A stretch of 53,671 nucleotides of DNA, taken from assembly GCA_004557655.1 (NCBI GenBank), contig SFGJ01000009.1, forward strand, positions 1-53,671, given 5' to 3'. The stretch is from Clostridiales bacterium. GTDB taxonomy: Bacteria; Bacillota; Clostridia; Oscillospirales; Oscillospiraceae. The notes under the pieces are model-generated. The model was not told where the DNA came from, made no database searches, and saw only the letters and a list, made by a program, of their open reading frames with translations. A program made the position numbers and the translations under genes. This document shows positions 19,044 to 27,531 of this stretch, piece after piece. Within the stretch, counting starts at the first letter, position 1. Each line of letters begins with the position of its first letter.

Positions 19044-20092
19044 ATTTCCTTCTCCTCTCCCGGAGGTAACTCCCTGGGTTTTCCAAACATTCGGCTCAGG
19101 CTCTCGGCAAAGTAGCTGAGCCTCGCCGCCACGGTGGCGTAATCCATGCGGGTGGGCCCTACAACGCCCACAAGGCCCCGCATATTCTCACCTATATCAT
19201 AGCTGGCAATGACTACACTGCTGTCCTTCAGCGCGTCGCTGACATTCTCCGGCCCGATGAGAATCTGCATGGCCGCGCCGTTTGTGGAAACGGGCAGATT
19301 CTCCTTGCTGTCGGAGATGAAGCTCATGAGCTCATGGGCCTTATCGGCATCCCGGTACTCAGGAAACTTCAAAATCTGACTGGCACCGCCGGTAAACACC
19401 TCCTGGGTCTGGGCCTGTGTCAACAATTCCCCGGCGTAGTCCACTACCTGATTCAGCAGCAAAAACCACTGGCCCTCCACCTGATCGCTCAAATTCATCA
19501 GATGGCTGTTCATCTCCTGGGCGGAGATGCCGGTGAAGTGGGTGTTGAGCAAATGGCTCATCTGCCTGAGATGCTCCTCCTCCACCTTGAGCTGCAGGTG
19601 CATGAGCTGGCTCTTCACCCGGCTGTCCGACAGCATCACCACAGCGATGAAGCTGTCCTCTCCCACGGCAATCAGCTCAAAGCGCTGCACCGTCACGGCC
19701 TTTTTGTGGTCCGCCACAGCATAGGCCGGGTAGCCCACCAAGCTGGAGGCCATTTGTCCTGCCCGGGCCACCACCTGGTCGATCTGCTTCATCTGGCTGT
19801 CCAGAGCGGAGGTGATCCTCTCCGCCTCCTCACCGGAAACGGTTTTGTGCTCCATCAGCTCGTTGACATACAGCCGATAGCCCCTGGCCGAAGGAATGCG
19901 CCCCGCTGAGGTGTGGGGCTGCTCCAGATAGCCCATCTCCACCAGATCCGCCAGCTCGTTGCGCACGGTGGCAGAGCTGATCTTTCCGGGCATCCGCTCC
20001 ACAACAGCCTTGGACCCGATGGGTTCGGCAGACTGGATATACTCCTCGGTGACGATCTTCAGTATTTGCTTTTTTCGATCTGTCAATTCCAT
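19040..20092 (-). CDS. hrcA: Heat-inducible transcription repressor HrcA
   Basis: The 350-residue protein has an N-terminal winged helix (about 1-75: SAEPIGSKAV, SSATVRNELADL, PHTSAGRIPSARGYR), a GAF-like middle and the C-terminal dimer segment ending GVVGPTRMDYATVAARLSYFAESL, all characteristic of HrcA. It binds CIRCE operators and is kept active by GroEL, so unfolded proteins relieve repression. One CIRCE lies 14 bp upstream of the gene and a second precedes groES at 33.98 kb in this window, so both main chaperone operons are under it. Confidence 0.97.
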   Translation of the reverse strand: MELTDRKKQILKIVTEEYIQSAEPIGSKAVVERMPGKISSATVRNELADLVEMGYLEQPHTSAGRIPSARGYRLYVNELMEHKTVSGEEAERITSALDSQMKQIDQVVARAGQMASSLVGYPAYAVADHKKAVTVQRFELIAVGEDSFIAVVMLSDSRVKSQLMHLQLKVEEEHLRQMSHLLNTHFTGISAQEMNSHLMNLSDQVEGQWFLLLNQVVDYAGELLTQAQTQEVFTGGASQILKFPEYRDADKAHELMSFISDSKENLPVSTNGAAMQILIGPENVSDALKDSSVVIASYDIGENMRGLVGVVGPTRMDYATVAARLSYFAESLSRMFGKPRELPPGEEKEI

Positions 20093-20105
20093 AATAATCT
20101 CCGTT

Positions 20106-20132
20106 TTAGCACTCCTTTTGCCTGAGTGCTAA
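20106..20132. promoter_or_regulatory. CIRCE operator of the hrcA operon
   Basis: TTAGCACTC, nine spacer bases and GAGTGCTAA form a perfect 9-9-9 CIRCE element. It starts 5 bp downstream of the -10 box, covering the transcription start, which is the usual site of HrcA repression. Confidence 0.97.
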
Positions 20133-20136
20133 ACGC

Positions 20137-20165
20137 AGTTTACCACCAGTGTCCCCGGATGTCAA
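20137..20165 (-). promoter_or_regulatory. Promoter of the hrcA-grpE-dnaK-dnaJ operon
   Basis: On the minus strand TTGACA (20165-20160) and TAAACT (20142-20137) are 17 bp apart, with an extended -10 TG. CIRCE follows immediately. Confidence 0.85.
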
Positions 20166-20251
20166 TAGCTGGCAATGTTAAACTATTGTGAACAAAGCTC
20201 ATATTTTATCCAAAAGAAAAAACCGTCCCCTCCGGGACGGTTGATCGGTTT

Positions 20252-20848
20252 TCACCAGCCCAGCCTTTCCTCAGGGAGTTGGAGGGGCAGCTTGCCGGTC
20301 TTGTGCAGCACCGGCAGCAGGGCCTGAAGCAGGAATCCCAGCATCAGGATCTGCAGAGGCAGGTACAGGGCATTCTTCACGGCGCTGGTGGTGAGATAAT
20401 ATATGTATCCCTTGCTATACAGCATGGCGCTCCACAGGGAGCCTAAGAGCACATTCTGGATGTTGGTGATGACCTTTGCCAGAATAATGCGCCGCCAGGT
20501 GATCTTTGCCCGGTAGAAGAACAGGGCGTAGATCATGCAGCCCAGAATGGTGGTGAGCATATAGCCCGGGAAATAGGGGTAGCCTCCGGAGGACAGGAAG
20601 AAACTGAGCGTGTCCTCTGCCGCGCCGAACAGGATCACCACCACCGGACCGCACACCAGCGCGCACAGGGCCCGGGCCAGAAAGGTAACGCTGAGAGAGA
20701 GATTCTCCCCCAGGGGGATCTTGCAATGGCTCAGCACGATGCACGCGGCGATCATCAGCGCCGAAAACACCAATGCTCGATAGTTTTTCAGCTCCGCGGC
20801 CGCTGTTTTCCAGTAGGCGGCAGAAAAAGGCGTCTTAAAAAGCTGCAT
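20252..20848 (-). CDS. folT: Folate ECF transporter S component FolT
   Basis: The 198-residue, very hydrophobic protein has about six membrane segments and the S-component pattern for folate: SALMIAACIVLSHCKIPLG near the start, GPVVVILFGAAEDTLSFF in the middle, and GGYPYFPGYMLTTILG. It binds folate and works with a shared EcfA/A'/T module that is not in this window. The ATG at 20848 is chosen because AGAGGAGG lies six bases before it; two upstream ATGs lack ribosome binding sites. The leader contains a tetrahydrofolate riboswitch, which independently supports the folate assignment. Confidence 0.92.
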   Translation of the reverse strand: MQLFKTPFSAAYWKTAAAELKNYRALVFSALMIAACIVLSHCKIPLGENLSLSVTFLARALCALVCGPVVVILFGAAEDTLSFFLSSGGYPYFPGYMLTTILGCMIYALFFYRAKITWRRIILAKVITNIQNVLLGSLWSAMLYSKGYIYYLTTSAVKNALYLPLQILMLGFLLQALLPVLHKTGKLPLQLPEERLGW

Positions 20849-20854
20849 AAAAAA

Positions 20855-20907
20855 CCTCCTCTTTTTCATCGGCAGTCCGAGAGTATCGGAACAGCCGCAC
20901 AGAGGAG
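20855..20907 (-). promoter_or_regulatory. Expression platform of the folT riboswitch
   Basis: The ribosome binding site AGAGGAGG (20862-20855) can pair over 7 bp with an upstream CTCCTCT (20907-20901). This suggests that folate binding hides the ribosome site. A stable hairpin (AGCGGCG/CGCCGCT, 20927-20911) lies between this and the aptamer. The mechanism is inferred from complementarity. Confidence 0.6.
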
Positions 20908-20942
20908 TGCAGCGGCGCATCGCCGCTTAACAGAGCGCTATG

Positions 20943-21049
20943 CGGCAGCGGGATGCGGAAAATACACTGTAGGCGATGATGCTCGCCATTCGTCCGGCGG
21001 ACAACTCCCCGTCCCGTCGGCACTGAACACGCATTTTCCTACTCTGCCG
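20943..21049 (-). ncRNA. Tetrahydrofolate (THF) riboswitch aptamer
   Basis: The leader of folT has the THF riboswitch layout. The outer stem P1 is CGGCAG/CTGCCG, followed by the conserved internal loop AGTAG opposite GCATCC, and P2 is GAAAAT/ATTTTC. The conserved GTTCAGTGCC, GACGGGA and GGACGAA segments come next in order, and a hairpin GGCGA/TCGCC completes it. The order and conserved letters match the class found upstream of folT and folate genes in Clostridia. Confidence 0.9.
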
Positions 21050-21064
21050 GATGTTCTGCTCCAT

Positions 21065-21092
21065 AGTATACGCCTTTTGCGGGAAAAAGCAA
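21065..21092 (-). promoter_or_regulatory. Promoter of the folT riboswitch transcript
   Basis: TTGCTT (21092-21087) and TATACT (21070-21065) are 16 bp apart on the minus strand. The start site would fall about 10 nt before the aptamer. Confidence 0.6.
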
Positions 21093-21172
21093 GGAGAAAA
21101 ATATGAGGGAGCAAGGGCCACCGCTTTCCGCTGCCGCCATGCCCGCATAACGGTTCCCCCATGACCGGCAAA

Positions 21173-21202
21173 AACAACCGCCCGGTTTTCCGGGCGGTTG
21201 TT
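21173..21202 (-). terminator. Terminator of the rnf operon
   Basis: AACAACCGCCCGG and CCGGGCGGTTGTT form a 13-bp stem with a four-base loop. On the minus strand a TTTTTG tract follows. It lies 11 bp after the rnfB stop. Confidence 0.9.
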
Positions 21203-21213
21203 TGGGATTTACC

Positions 21214-22128
21214 TTATTCGGCCTTGGGCGCCTCAGCGGCGGCAGCCTCGGCAGCAGCCTTGGCAGCAGCGGCCTTCTTCTCGGCAGCAGCCTTCTGCGC
21301 GGCCTTGAACTTCTCCTTCTCCTCGGGAGTGGGGATGGGCTCAATGGCGTTGCGGGGGCAGGCCTTGGCGCACATGGTGCAGTTCTTGCACTTGGCGTAG
21401 TCGATGACGGCCACATTGTTCACCACATGGATGGCATCGAACTTGCAGGTGCGCTCGCACATACCGCAGGCAATGCAGGAAGCAGCGCAGACCTTGGTGA
21501 CTGCGGGGCCCTTGTCCTTGTTGGAGCAGTTGACAAAGACCTTCTGCTTGTAGGGAACCTCCACGATGAGCTTGCGGGGGCAAGCCTCACGGCAGGCGCC
21601 GCAGTTGGTGCACTTCTCCTTGTCGACCACGGCGGCGCCGTTTTCGCCGATGTGAAGGGCGTCGAACTGGCATACCTCCACACAGGAACCGAAGCCGAAG
21701 CAGCCATACTTGCACTCCAGCACATTGCCGCCGCAGACCTTGGTGGCAGCCAGACAGTCGGTCACGCCGCGATACTCAAAGTTCTTCTTGGCGTTCAGAC
21801 CGCCGTTGCAGAGCACATGGGCGACCATCTTGTCGCCGGTGGGAGCCTCCATACCCATGATGGCCGCGATCTTGGCGGCACCCTCAGGGCCTGCGGGAGC
21901 GCATGCGGTGACGGGCGCCTTGCCGGCCAGAATAGCCTCGGCGCAGCCGCCGCAGCCGGGATAGCCGCAGCCGCCGCAGTTGGCGCCGGCCAGGGCAGCC
22001 TGGATCTGGGGCAGACGGGGATCCACTTCCACCTCAAACACCTTTGCCGCCACAGCCAGGATCAGGCCAAATACGATGGCCAGTGCGCCCAGCACGATAA
22101 TGGCCCACATGATAGTAGTAAAATCCAT
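21214..22128 (-). CDS. rnfB: Rnf complex subunit RnfB
   Basis: The 304-residue subunit has an N-terminal membrane anchor (about 7-29), then the ANCGGCGYPGCGGCAEA cluster site (about 49-65). Several ferredoxin-type cysteine motifs follow: CLAATKVCGG, CKYGCFGFGSCVEVC, CTNCGACREACP, CIACGMCERTCK and CKNCTMCAKACP. It receives electrons from reduced ferredoxin. The C-terminal tail of about 45 residues is almost entirely Ala, Lys and Glu, a low-complexity extension outside the core domains. It is the last gene of rnfCDGEAB. Confidence 0.95.
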   Translation of the reverse strand: MDFTTIMWAIIVLGALAIVFGLILAVAAKVFEVEVDPRLPQIQAALAGANCGGCGYPGCGGCAEAILAGKAPVTACAPAGPEGAAKIAAIMGMEAPTGDKMVAHVLCNGGLNAKKNFEYRGVTDCLAATKVCGGNVLECKYGCFGFGSCVEVCQFDALHIGENGAAVVDKEKCTNCGACREACPRKLIVEVPYKQKVFVNCSNKDKGPAVTKVCAASCIACGMCERTCKFDAIHVVNNVAVIDYAKCKNCTMCAKACPRNAIEPIPTPEEKEKFKAAQKAAAEKKAAAAKAAAEAAAAEAPKAE

Positions 22129-22142
22129 TCTCTTCTACCTCC

Positions 22143-22730
22143 TTACCAGATCTTCAGACCGCTGAAGCCCATGAACGCCAGAGCGATCAGACCGGCAGTG
22201 ACCAGAGCGATGGGGAACCCGTCGAAAGCCTTGGGGCTGTCGCTGGAGACCTCCAACTGCTCACGAATAGCCGCAAACAGGAAGATGGCCAGCAGGAAGC
22301 CCAAACCACCGGTAATACCATAAACCACAGACTCGATGAAGTTGTAGTCATTCTGGGTATTCAGCAGGGCCACGCCCAGCACGGCGCAGTTGGTGGTGAT
22401 CAGGGGCAGGTACACGCCCAGAGCAGTATACAGAGTGGGGATGTTCTTTTTCAGGAACATTTCCACGAACTGCACCAGAGAGGCAATGACCAGAATGTAA
22501 GCCACAGTCTGCATGAATCCCAGACCGGCGGCAACCAGAATCTTGTTGACACCGAAGCACACGGCGGAGGCCAGACCCATGACGAAGGTCACGGCGGCGC
22601 CCATACCCACAGCAGTGTCGATCTTCTTGGACACGCCCAGGAAGGGGCAGATGCCCAGGAACTGTGCAAAGATAAAGTTATTGGTCAGAATAGCGCCAAG
22701 AGAGATGGCGAGCAAAGTCGTAATATCCAT
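22143..22730 (-). CDS. rnfA: Rnf complex subunit RnfA
   Basis: The 195-residue integral membrane subunit has about six membrane segments. The conserved stretch NNFIFAQFLGICPFLGVSKK is near the N-terminus and LPLITTNCAVLG near residue 110; both Cys are thought to ligate an intramembrane [2Fe-2S] cluster with RnfE. The length matches the family. Its start directly abuts the rnfE stop codon. Confidence 0.96.
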   Translation of the reverse strand: MDITTLLAISLGAILTNNFIFAQFLGICPFLGVSKKIDTAVGMGAAVTFVMGLASAVCFGVNKILVAAGLGFMQTVAYILVIASLVQFVEMFLKKNIPTLYTALGVYLPLITTNCAVLGVALLNTQNDYNFIESVVYGITGGLGFLLAIFLFAAIREQLEVSSDSPKAFDGFPIALVTAGLIALAFMGFSGLKIW

Positions 22731-23378
22731 TTACTTAGCCTCCTTTTTCTTGGCACTCTTGGCCAGAGCCCATTGCATCACAGCGATGAGCACGCCCAGG
22801 GTCAAAAATCCGCCCACAGGCAGAGTCAGCACCTTGATACCAAACTCCTCGGGGATGATGGAGATGCCGGGCGCGCTGCCCAAAGCGCCGCCGCCCAGCA
22901 GACCACCGCCGAACTTGCCGCTGCCCAGGAACTCACGCACTACGCACATGACGATCAGCACCAGCGTATAGCCGATGCCCTGGCAGATGCCGTCCACAGT
23001 GGAGGCGCCGATGCCGTTCTTAGAAGCAAAGCCCTCGGCACGGCCCAGAATGATGCAGTTCACCACGATCAGCGGGATGAACACGCCCAGAGAGGCGGAC
23101 AGCGCCGGCACAAAGGCCTTGAGCAGCAGATCCACGCACGTCACGAAGCCGGCAATGACCACGATGAAGCAGGCAATACGCACTTCGTTGGGAATGATCT
23201 TGCGAAGCAGGGAAATGAAAATATTGGACAGGGTCAGGATGATCAGCACGCTAATGCCCATGCCCAGGCCGTTGAAGAACGAGGTGGTGATGGCCATGGT
23301 GGAGCACATACCGAGCACCTGCACCAGAACGGGGTTCTGTGTAATCAGGCCCTCTTTCAGTTGCTTACCGAAATTCAT
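22731..23378 (-). CDS. rnfE: Rnf complex subunit RnfE
   Basis: The 215-residue membrane protein is homologous to RnfA. It has VLVQVLGMCSTMA near residue 20 and FIPLIVVNCIILGRAE near 100; these Cys positions match the cluster ligands of the RnfA/RnfE pair. The Lys-rich end (KSAKKKEAK) faces the cytoplasm. It takes part in transfer of electrons across the membrane coupled to Na+ or H+ export. Confidence 0.96.
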   Translation of the reverse strand: MNFGKQLKEGLITQNPVLVQVLGMCSTMAITTSFFNGLGMGISVLIILTLSNIFISLLRKIIPNEVRIACFIVVIAGFVTCVDLLLKAFVPALSASLGVFIPLIVVNCIILGRAEGFASKNGIGASTVDGICQGIGYTLVLIVMCVVREFLGSGKFGGGLLGGGALGSAPGISIIPEEFGIKVLTLPVGGFLTLGVLIAVMQWALAKSAKKKEAK

Positions 23379-23396
23379 AATTCAGCTCCTCCTTTC

Positions 23397-23990
23397 TTAG
23401 CCCATGGCTTCCACGGCAGCCAGAGCGGCATTCGCGCCCATGGCGATGCCCTTGGTGGAAACCGTCGCGCCGGAGACAGCGGTAATGTTGCCGCCCACAG
23501 TCAGGGAGCCTGCACCGCTGAGACCGATGAACTGATCCAGAACAGGCACGCCGGCGGCGTTGGGCTCATTGCCCACGACCTTGGTGCCGATGCCGGAGGT
23601 CTCGGAATGGCTGACCACGGAGATGCCGGTGATGGCCTTGTTGGCGTCCAGACCCACCATCATCACGATGGTGCCCTGGGAGCCGGAGGCGGAAACCTTC
23701 ATCACATAGCCGGCAGCAACGCCGCCGTTGGTAACGGGATACAGCTCGGTGAGCTTGCCGCCCTGCGCAGCAGCGGCGGCCACAGCGGCCTCAGGCAGTT
23801 CCATTTTATCGCCGAACTCGCTGCCTTCAGGGGCAACGGCGCTCATGGCGATCTTGGTGTTCTCAGCGTCGATGGCGGCGATCTTTTCAGCGGTGATGCT
23901 GTTGACGAAGCCCAGCAGGGCGGCCACCACCAGAGAGATGACGGTCAATGTGCCGGCGACCTTGAGAATAAACTTTCCGGAGATCTTCAT
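23397..23990 (-). CDS. rnfG: Rnf complex subunit RnfG
   Basis: The 197-residue protein has a single N-terminal membrane helix (about 9-30) and an extracytoplasmic FMN-binding domain. The flavinylation motif SGATVST near residue 177 carries the Thr that receives covalent FMN. The start codon shares one base with the rnfD stop (TAATG), giving translational coupling. Confidence 0.95.
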   Translation of the reverse strand: MKISGKFILKVAGTLTVISLVVAALLGFVNSITAEKIAAIDAENTKIAMSAVAPEGSEFGDKMELPEAAVAAAAAQGGKLTELYPVTNGGVAAGYVMKVSASGSQGTIVMMVGLDANKAITGISVVSHSETSGIGTKVVGNEPNAAGVPVLDQFIGLSGAGSLTVGGNITAVSGATVSTKGIAMGANAALAAVEAMG

Positions 23991-25015
23991 TACTTCGTCG
24001 CCTCCTTCTTTTCTTTCTTCAGCGCACCATAGATGGTGGGACGAATGTACTTATCCAGCAGCCAGGTGGTGCAGTTCATAATCATGATGGAGTAGCACAC
24101 ACCCTCGGGATAGGAGCCGAAGCGGCGGATCAGCACGGTCAGCAAACCGCAGCCGATGCCGAAGATCAGCTGGCCGGGCTTGGTGACGGGAGAAGTGGCA
24201 TAGTCGGTGGCCATGAAGATGGCACCCAGCATCAGGCCTCCGCCGAAGACATTGTAAGCCATGTACTCCACACCGCTTACGCCTTCAGGAGCGGAGATGA
24301 GGCAGATAATGGCCACGGTGGCGATGTAGGCCACGGGGATCTGCCAGGAAATGACCTTGCGCAGCAGCAGGTAGACGCCGCCCAGCAGGAGCATCAGAGC
24401 GGAAACCTCGCCCAAAGAACCGCCGATGCGGCCGATGAACATATCGCCCAGAGTGTATGTATTGGTTAGAGTCTCCCAGCCTGTGGCGTCCACGCCCTTC
24501 ATCATGGCCAGGGGGGTGGCGGCGGTGACGATGTCGGCGTTGCTGCCGATGAGGGCAGCCTTCTCACCGACCTTGACATAGTTGGTCATAGCGCCGGCAT
24601 AGCTGGCCAGGAGAATGGCACGGCCTGCCAGAGCGGGGTTGAGGAAGTTGCAACCGATGCCGCCATAGAGCTGCTTGACCAGCACGATGGAGAAGAACGC
24701 GCCGATGACGAGCATCCAGTAAGGGGTTTGCACCGGGCAAACGAAGGCCAGCAGGATACCGGTGACCACTGCGGACAGGTCGCCCACGGAGCAGGACTTC
24801 TTCAGGAGTTTGCGGTAGATCCACTCCCAGACCACACAGGACGCCACAGACACCAAGGTGGATGTCAGGGCGCGCCAGCCGAACACATACACGCCCATAA
24901 CCAGAGCAGGCATCAGAGCGATGATCACATCCAGCATGATGGAGCGGGTGTCCTCATTGGAGCGGATATGGGGGGAGGAGGATGCGATCAGCTTCAAGCT
25001 TTTATAATCTGTCAT
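23990..25015 (-). CDS. rnfD: Rnf complex subunit RnfD
   Basis: The 341-residue integral membrane subunit has about ten hydrophobic segments. The flavin attachment region appears as IVTAATPLAMMKG near residue 165, with Thr at the covalent FMN position. LYGGIGCNFLNPALAGRAILL near 112 is also family-typical. A short cytoplasmic tail is rich in Lys and Glu. It begins three bases after the rnfC stop. Confidence 0.95.
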   Translation of the reverse strand: MTDYKSLKLIASSSPHIRSNEDTRSIMLDVIIALMPALVMGVYVFGWRALTSTLVSVASCVVWEWIYRKLLKKSCSVGDLSAVVTGILLAFVCPVQTPYWMLVIGAFFSIVLVKQLYGGIGCNFLNPALAGRAILLASYAGAMTNYVKVGEKAALIGSNADIVTAATPLAMMKGVDATGWETLTNTYTLGDMFIGRIGGSLGEVSALMLLLGGVYLLLRKVISWQIPVAYIATVAIICLISAPEGVSGVEYMAYNVFGGGLMLGAIFMATDYATSPVTKPGQLIFGIGCGLLTVLIRRFGSYPEGVCYSIMIMNCTTWLLDKYIRPTIYGALKKEKKEATK

Positions 25016-25018
25016 TGC

Positions 25019-26392
25019 TTACGCCTCCTTCTTCTCTTCGGCTGCCTTCTTCTCAGCCTCAGCCTTAGCCTTGGCAGCCATTCTTGCGTTGTTGACCTTC
25101 TGCTTGCCCATGCGGAACATATGGGTCAGAGGCAGACGGGCGGGACAGGTGTAGGCACAGGCGCCGCACTCAATGCAGTCCATGCCGTGCAGAACGTTCT
25201 GCCAGGTGTCCACATCGCCCTTTTCCAGATACTTATACATGAAGACGGGCTCCAGGCGCATGGGGCAAACACCCACGCACTTGCCGCAGCGGATGCACTG
25301 GGGCTCGGCCACATACTTCTCCTCGTCGCCGGCAAAGGCCAGCATGGCGCCGGTGCCCTTACCCACGGTGACATCCACATCGTACTGGGCAAGACCCATC
25401 ATGGGGCCGCCCATGATCAGCTTGTAGGTGTCCTCCCGCAGGCCGCCGCAGGCGTCGAACAGGTCGGTGATGGGGGTGCCGATGGGGCACTCGATGTTCT
25501 TGGGCTCGATGACGCCGGAGCCGGACACGGTGACGATCTTGCTCACCACGGGCATACCGGTGTACACAGCCTTGTAAATCGCGCAGGTGGTGTTGAGGTT
25601 GAAAATGCAGCAGCCGGCGTCAGCGGGGAGCTTGCCGGAGGGTACCTGCCGGCCGGAGATGGCCTGGCAGAGCTGCTTTTCAGCGCCCTGCGGGTAACGG
25701 GTGTGCAGCACTTCCACCACCACGGGAGCCTTCAGCTCGGCAATGGTCTGGTTCAGCACATCGGCCGCGTTCTGCTTGTTGGCCTCGATGCCGATATACA
25801 CCTTGTCCACGCCAAAGCACTTTGCCAGCAGAGTAGCACCCTTGATGACCTGCTCGGGCCGCTCCAGCATGGTGCGGTGGTCGCCGGTGATGTAGGGCTC
25901 GCACTCGGCAGCGTTAATAAGGACATAGTCCACCTTGCCCAAACCGGAGCTGATCTTTACATGGGTGGGGAAGGTAGCGCCGCCCTGGCCGACGATGCCG
26001 GCGTTCTTGACGATCTCCACCAGCTGCTCGGGAGTCAGGCTGTCTGGATCGGCAACGGGATGAATGTCCGGACACACGGTGTTCTGCTTGTCGTTCTCGA
26101 TGACCACGCTCATCATGGTGCCGCCCATGGAGAAGGGGCGGGGTTCCACGGCCTTGACAGTGCCGGAAACGCTGGCATGAATGGGTGCGGAAACGAAACC
26201 GCCGGGCTCGCCGATCAGCTGGCCCACAGTCACCTTGTCACCCACGGAAACCACGGGCTTGCAAGGCGCACCGATGTGCATAGACATGGGAATGACCACC
26301 TCAGCCGGCGCTGCCAGCTGCTCGATGGCCTTTTCATTGGTTGCGGCCTTCATGTCATTGGGATGAACGCCGCCAAAGAAAGCTTGTGCCAT
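25019..26392 (-). CDS. rnfC: Rnf complex subunit RnfC
   Basis: The 457-residue peripheral subunit contacts NAD+. An N-terminal biotinyl-lipoyl-like domain (about 30-90) is followed by the Rossmann-like NADH/FMN domain (GIVGQGGATFPTHVK near 145). A SLBB-type segment and two [4Fe-4S] motifs, CIRCGKCVGVCP near 370 and CIECGACAYTCP near 408, complete it. The Ala/Lys/Glu-rich tail resembles that of RnfB. It is the first gene of rnfCDGEAB, preceded by a promoter at 26478-26450. Confidence 0.96.
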   Translation of the reverse strand: MAQAFFGGVHPNDMKAATNEKAIEQLAAPAEVVIPMSMHIGAPCKPVVSVGDKVTVGQLIGEPGGFVSAPIHASVSGTVKAVEPRPFSMGGTMMSVVIENDKQNTVCPDIHPVADPDSLTPEQLVEIVKNAGIVGQGGATFPTHVKISSGLGKVDYVLINAAECEPYITGDHRTMLERPEQVIKGATLLAKCFGVDKVYIGIEANKQNAADVLNQTIAELKAPVVVEVLHTRYPQGAEKQLCQAISGRQVPSGKLPADAGCCIFNLNTTCAIYKAVYTGMPVVSKIVTVSGSGVIEPKNIECPIGTPITDLFDACGGLREDTYKLIMGGPMMGLAQYDVDVTVGKGTGAMLAFAGDEEKYVAEPQCIRCGKCVGVCPMRLEPVFMYKYLEKGDVDTWQNVLHGMDCIECGACAYTCPARLPLTHMFRMGKQKVNNARMAAKAKAEAEKKAAEEKKEA

Positions 26393-26449
26393 TGTCTTTC
26401 ACCTCATCTTACTTCATAGGTAGCCCTATGCTACCCCATACTGAAGATA

Positions 26450-26478
26450 ATATTACAACAAATCCGCCCCTTTGTCCA
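26450..26478 (-). promoter_or_regulatory. Promoter of the rnf operon
   Basis: TGGACA (26478-26473) and TAATAT (26455-26450) are 17 bp apart on the minus strand. A 6-bp hairpin (GGTAGC/GCTACC, 26419-26435) lies in the leader. Confidence 0.6.
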
Positions 26479-26648
26479 CCCCTATCCTGTGGGATTTGCG
26501 GCAAATTTTGCCAGTATATGTATTAAAATGTTATAAAAAAGTGCCCTGCGCCCCTGTTCCCGGTCCGCAGGTGCTTCCCGCTCTTGTTTTTTTTGGTGGA
26601 ATGTGCTACATTGGCTTTATATATTATATAGTAAAGGGCGATGCATCT

Positions 26649-27401
26649 ATGCCGAATCGTATTGAACTGAAAAAGAGCGCAAGGGCCACCACAAGGTCCG
26701 CCCGTGTCTCCGCCTATGTGTTCACGCTGATCTATCTGGTCCTGACGGCGGTTTTGAACGGAGTAAACTCCTATATGATCCCCTCGGACCAACTGGTGAT
26801 CTTTACCGGCGACAGGTTTATCCGTGTCAGTGAATACCTTCCTTTCAGCCACCCACCCTTTCCCGCCTTTGCGGTGCTGTTTGTGTCGGTGCTGGTGTGG
26901 CTGCTGAGCAGCGTGCTGGCTGCCGGCTGGGTGCTGTATCACCAGGGTGTGCGCCGGGGACAGACCATGCCCTACTCCTCCCTGTTTGACGGCTTCGGCT
27001 TCACGGGAAAGATCATCCTGCTGCATCTGGTCATGGGGCTGTTCGTCTTTCTGTGGACGTTGCTGCTGGTAATCCCCGGCATTATAGCCATCTACCGCTA
27101 CCGCTTCGCCCTGTATAACCTGTGTGAGAATCCGGAAATGGGAGTCATGGAGGCCATTCGGTTGAGCAAGCAGCAGACCATGGGCTTCAAGCTGGACCTG
27201 TTCGTGCTGGATCTGACCTTCATCGGCTGGGGGATCCTGTGCGGTCTGACTCTGGGCATTCTCTCCATCTGGATCCGGCCTTATATCCAGCAGACTGATC
27301 TGGCCTACTTCGACGCCATTCGCGCCGCAAAGGGCATGGGTGGTCCCGGCCAGGCGGATCAGCCGTCGGACGACTTTTTCCGCCCCGATGACAGATTTTG
27401 A
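26649..27401 (+). CDS. DUF975-family integral membrane protein
   Basis: The 250-residue protein has about five membrane segments and a short basic N-terminus (MPNRIELKKSAR). The segment LFDGFGF and the YRYRFALYNLCENPEMGVMEAIRLSKQQTMG signature region (split around residues 155-190) are characteristic of DUF975. The family has no established function; it is a common Firmicutes multipass protein. The ATG at 26649 is chosen because the basic start aligns with the family and AAAGGG lies upstream. It is monocistronic, ended by a strong palindrome. Confidence 0.75.
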   Translation: MPNRIELKKSARATTRSARVSAYVFTLIYLVLTAVLNGVNSYMIPSDQLVIFTGDRFIRVSEYLPFSHPPFPAFAVLFVSVLVWLLSSVLAAGWVLYHQGVRRGQTMPYSSLFDGFGFTGKIILLHLVMGLFVFLWTLLLVIPGIIAIYRYRFALYNLCENPEMGVMEAIRLSKQQTMGFKLDLFVLDLTFIGWGILCGLTLGILSIWIRPYIQQTDLAYFDAIRAAKGMGGPGQADQPSDDFFRPDDRF

Positions 27402-27408
27402 TCCCGGC

Positions 27409-27440
27409 AAAAAAGGCGCTGCCGCGGCAGCGCCTTTTTT
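27409..27440. terminator. Bidirectional terminator after the DUF975 gene
   Basis: This is a perfect 32-bp palindrome: A6, a GGCGCTGCC stem with its complement, and T6. Confidence 0.92.
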
Positions 27441-27471
27441 GCAAAACAGCAGGTGATCCGGTTTATATTTC

Positions 27472-27500
27472 TTGAAATGGGACAACCCCTGCGGTATAAT
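27472..27500 (+). promoter_or_regulatory. Promoter of the dCMP deaminase gene
   Basis: TTGAAA (27472-27477) and TATAAT (27495-27500) are 17 bp apart, 31 bp before the ATG at 27532. Confidence 0.85.
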
Positions 27501-27531
27501 TATATTACTAAGAGCAAGTGAGGTGTTCTGC

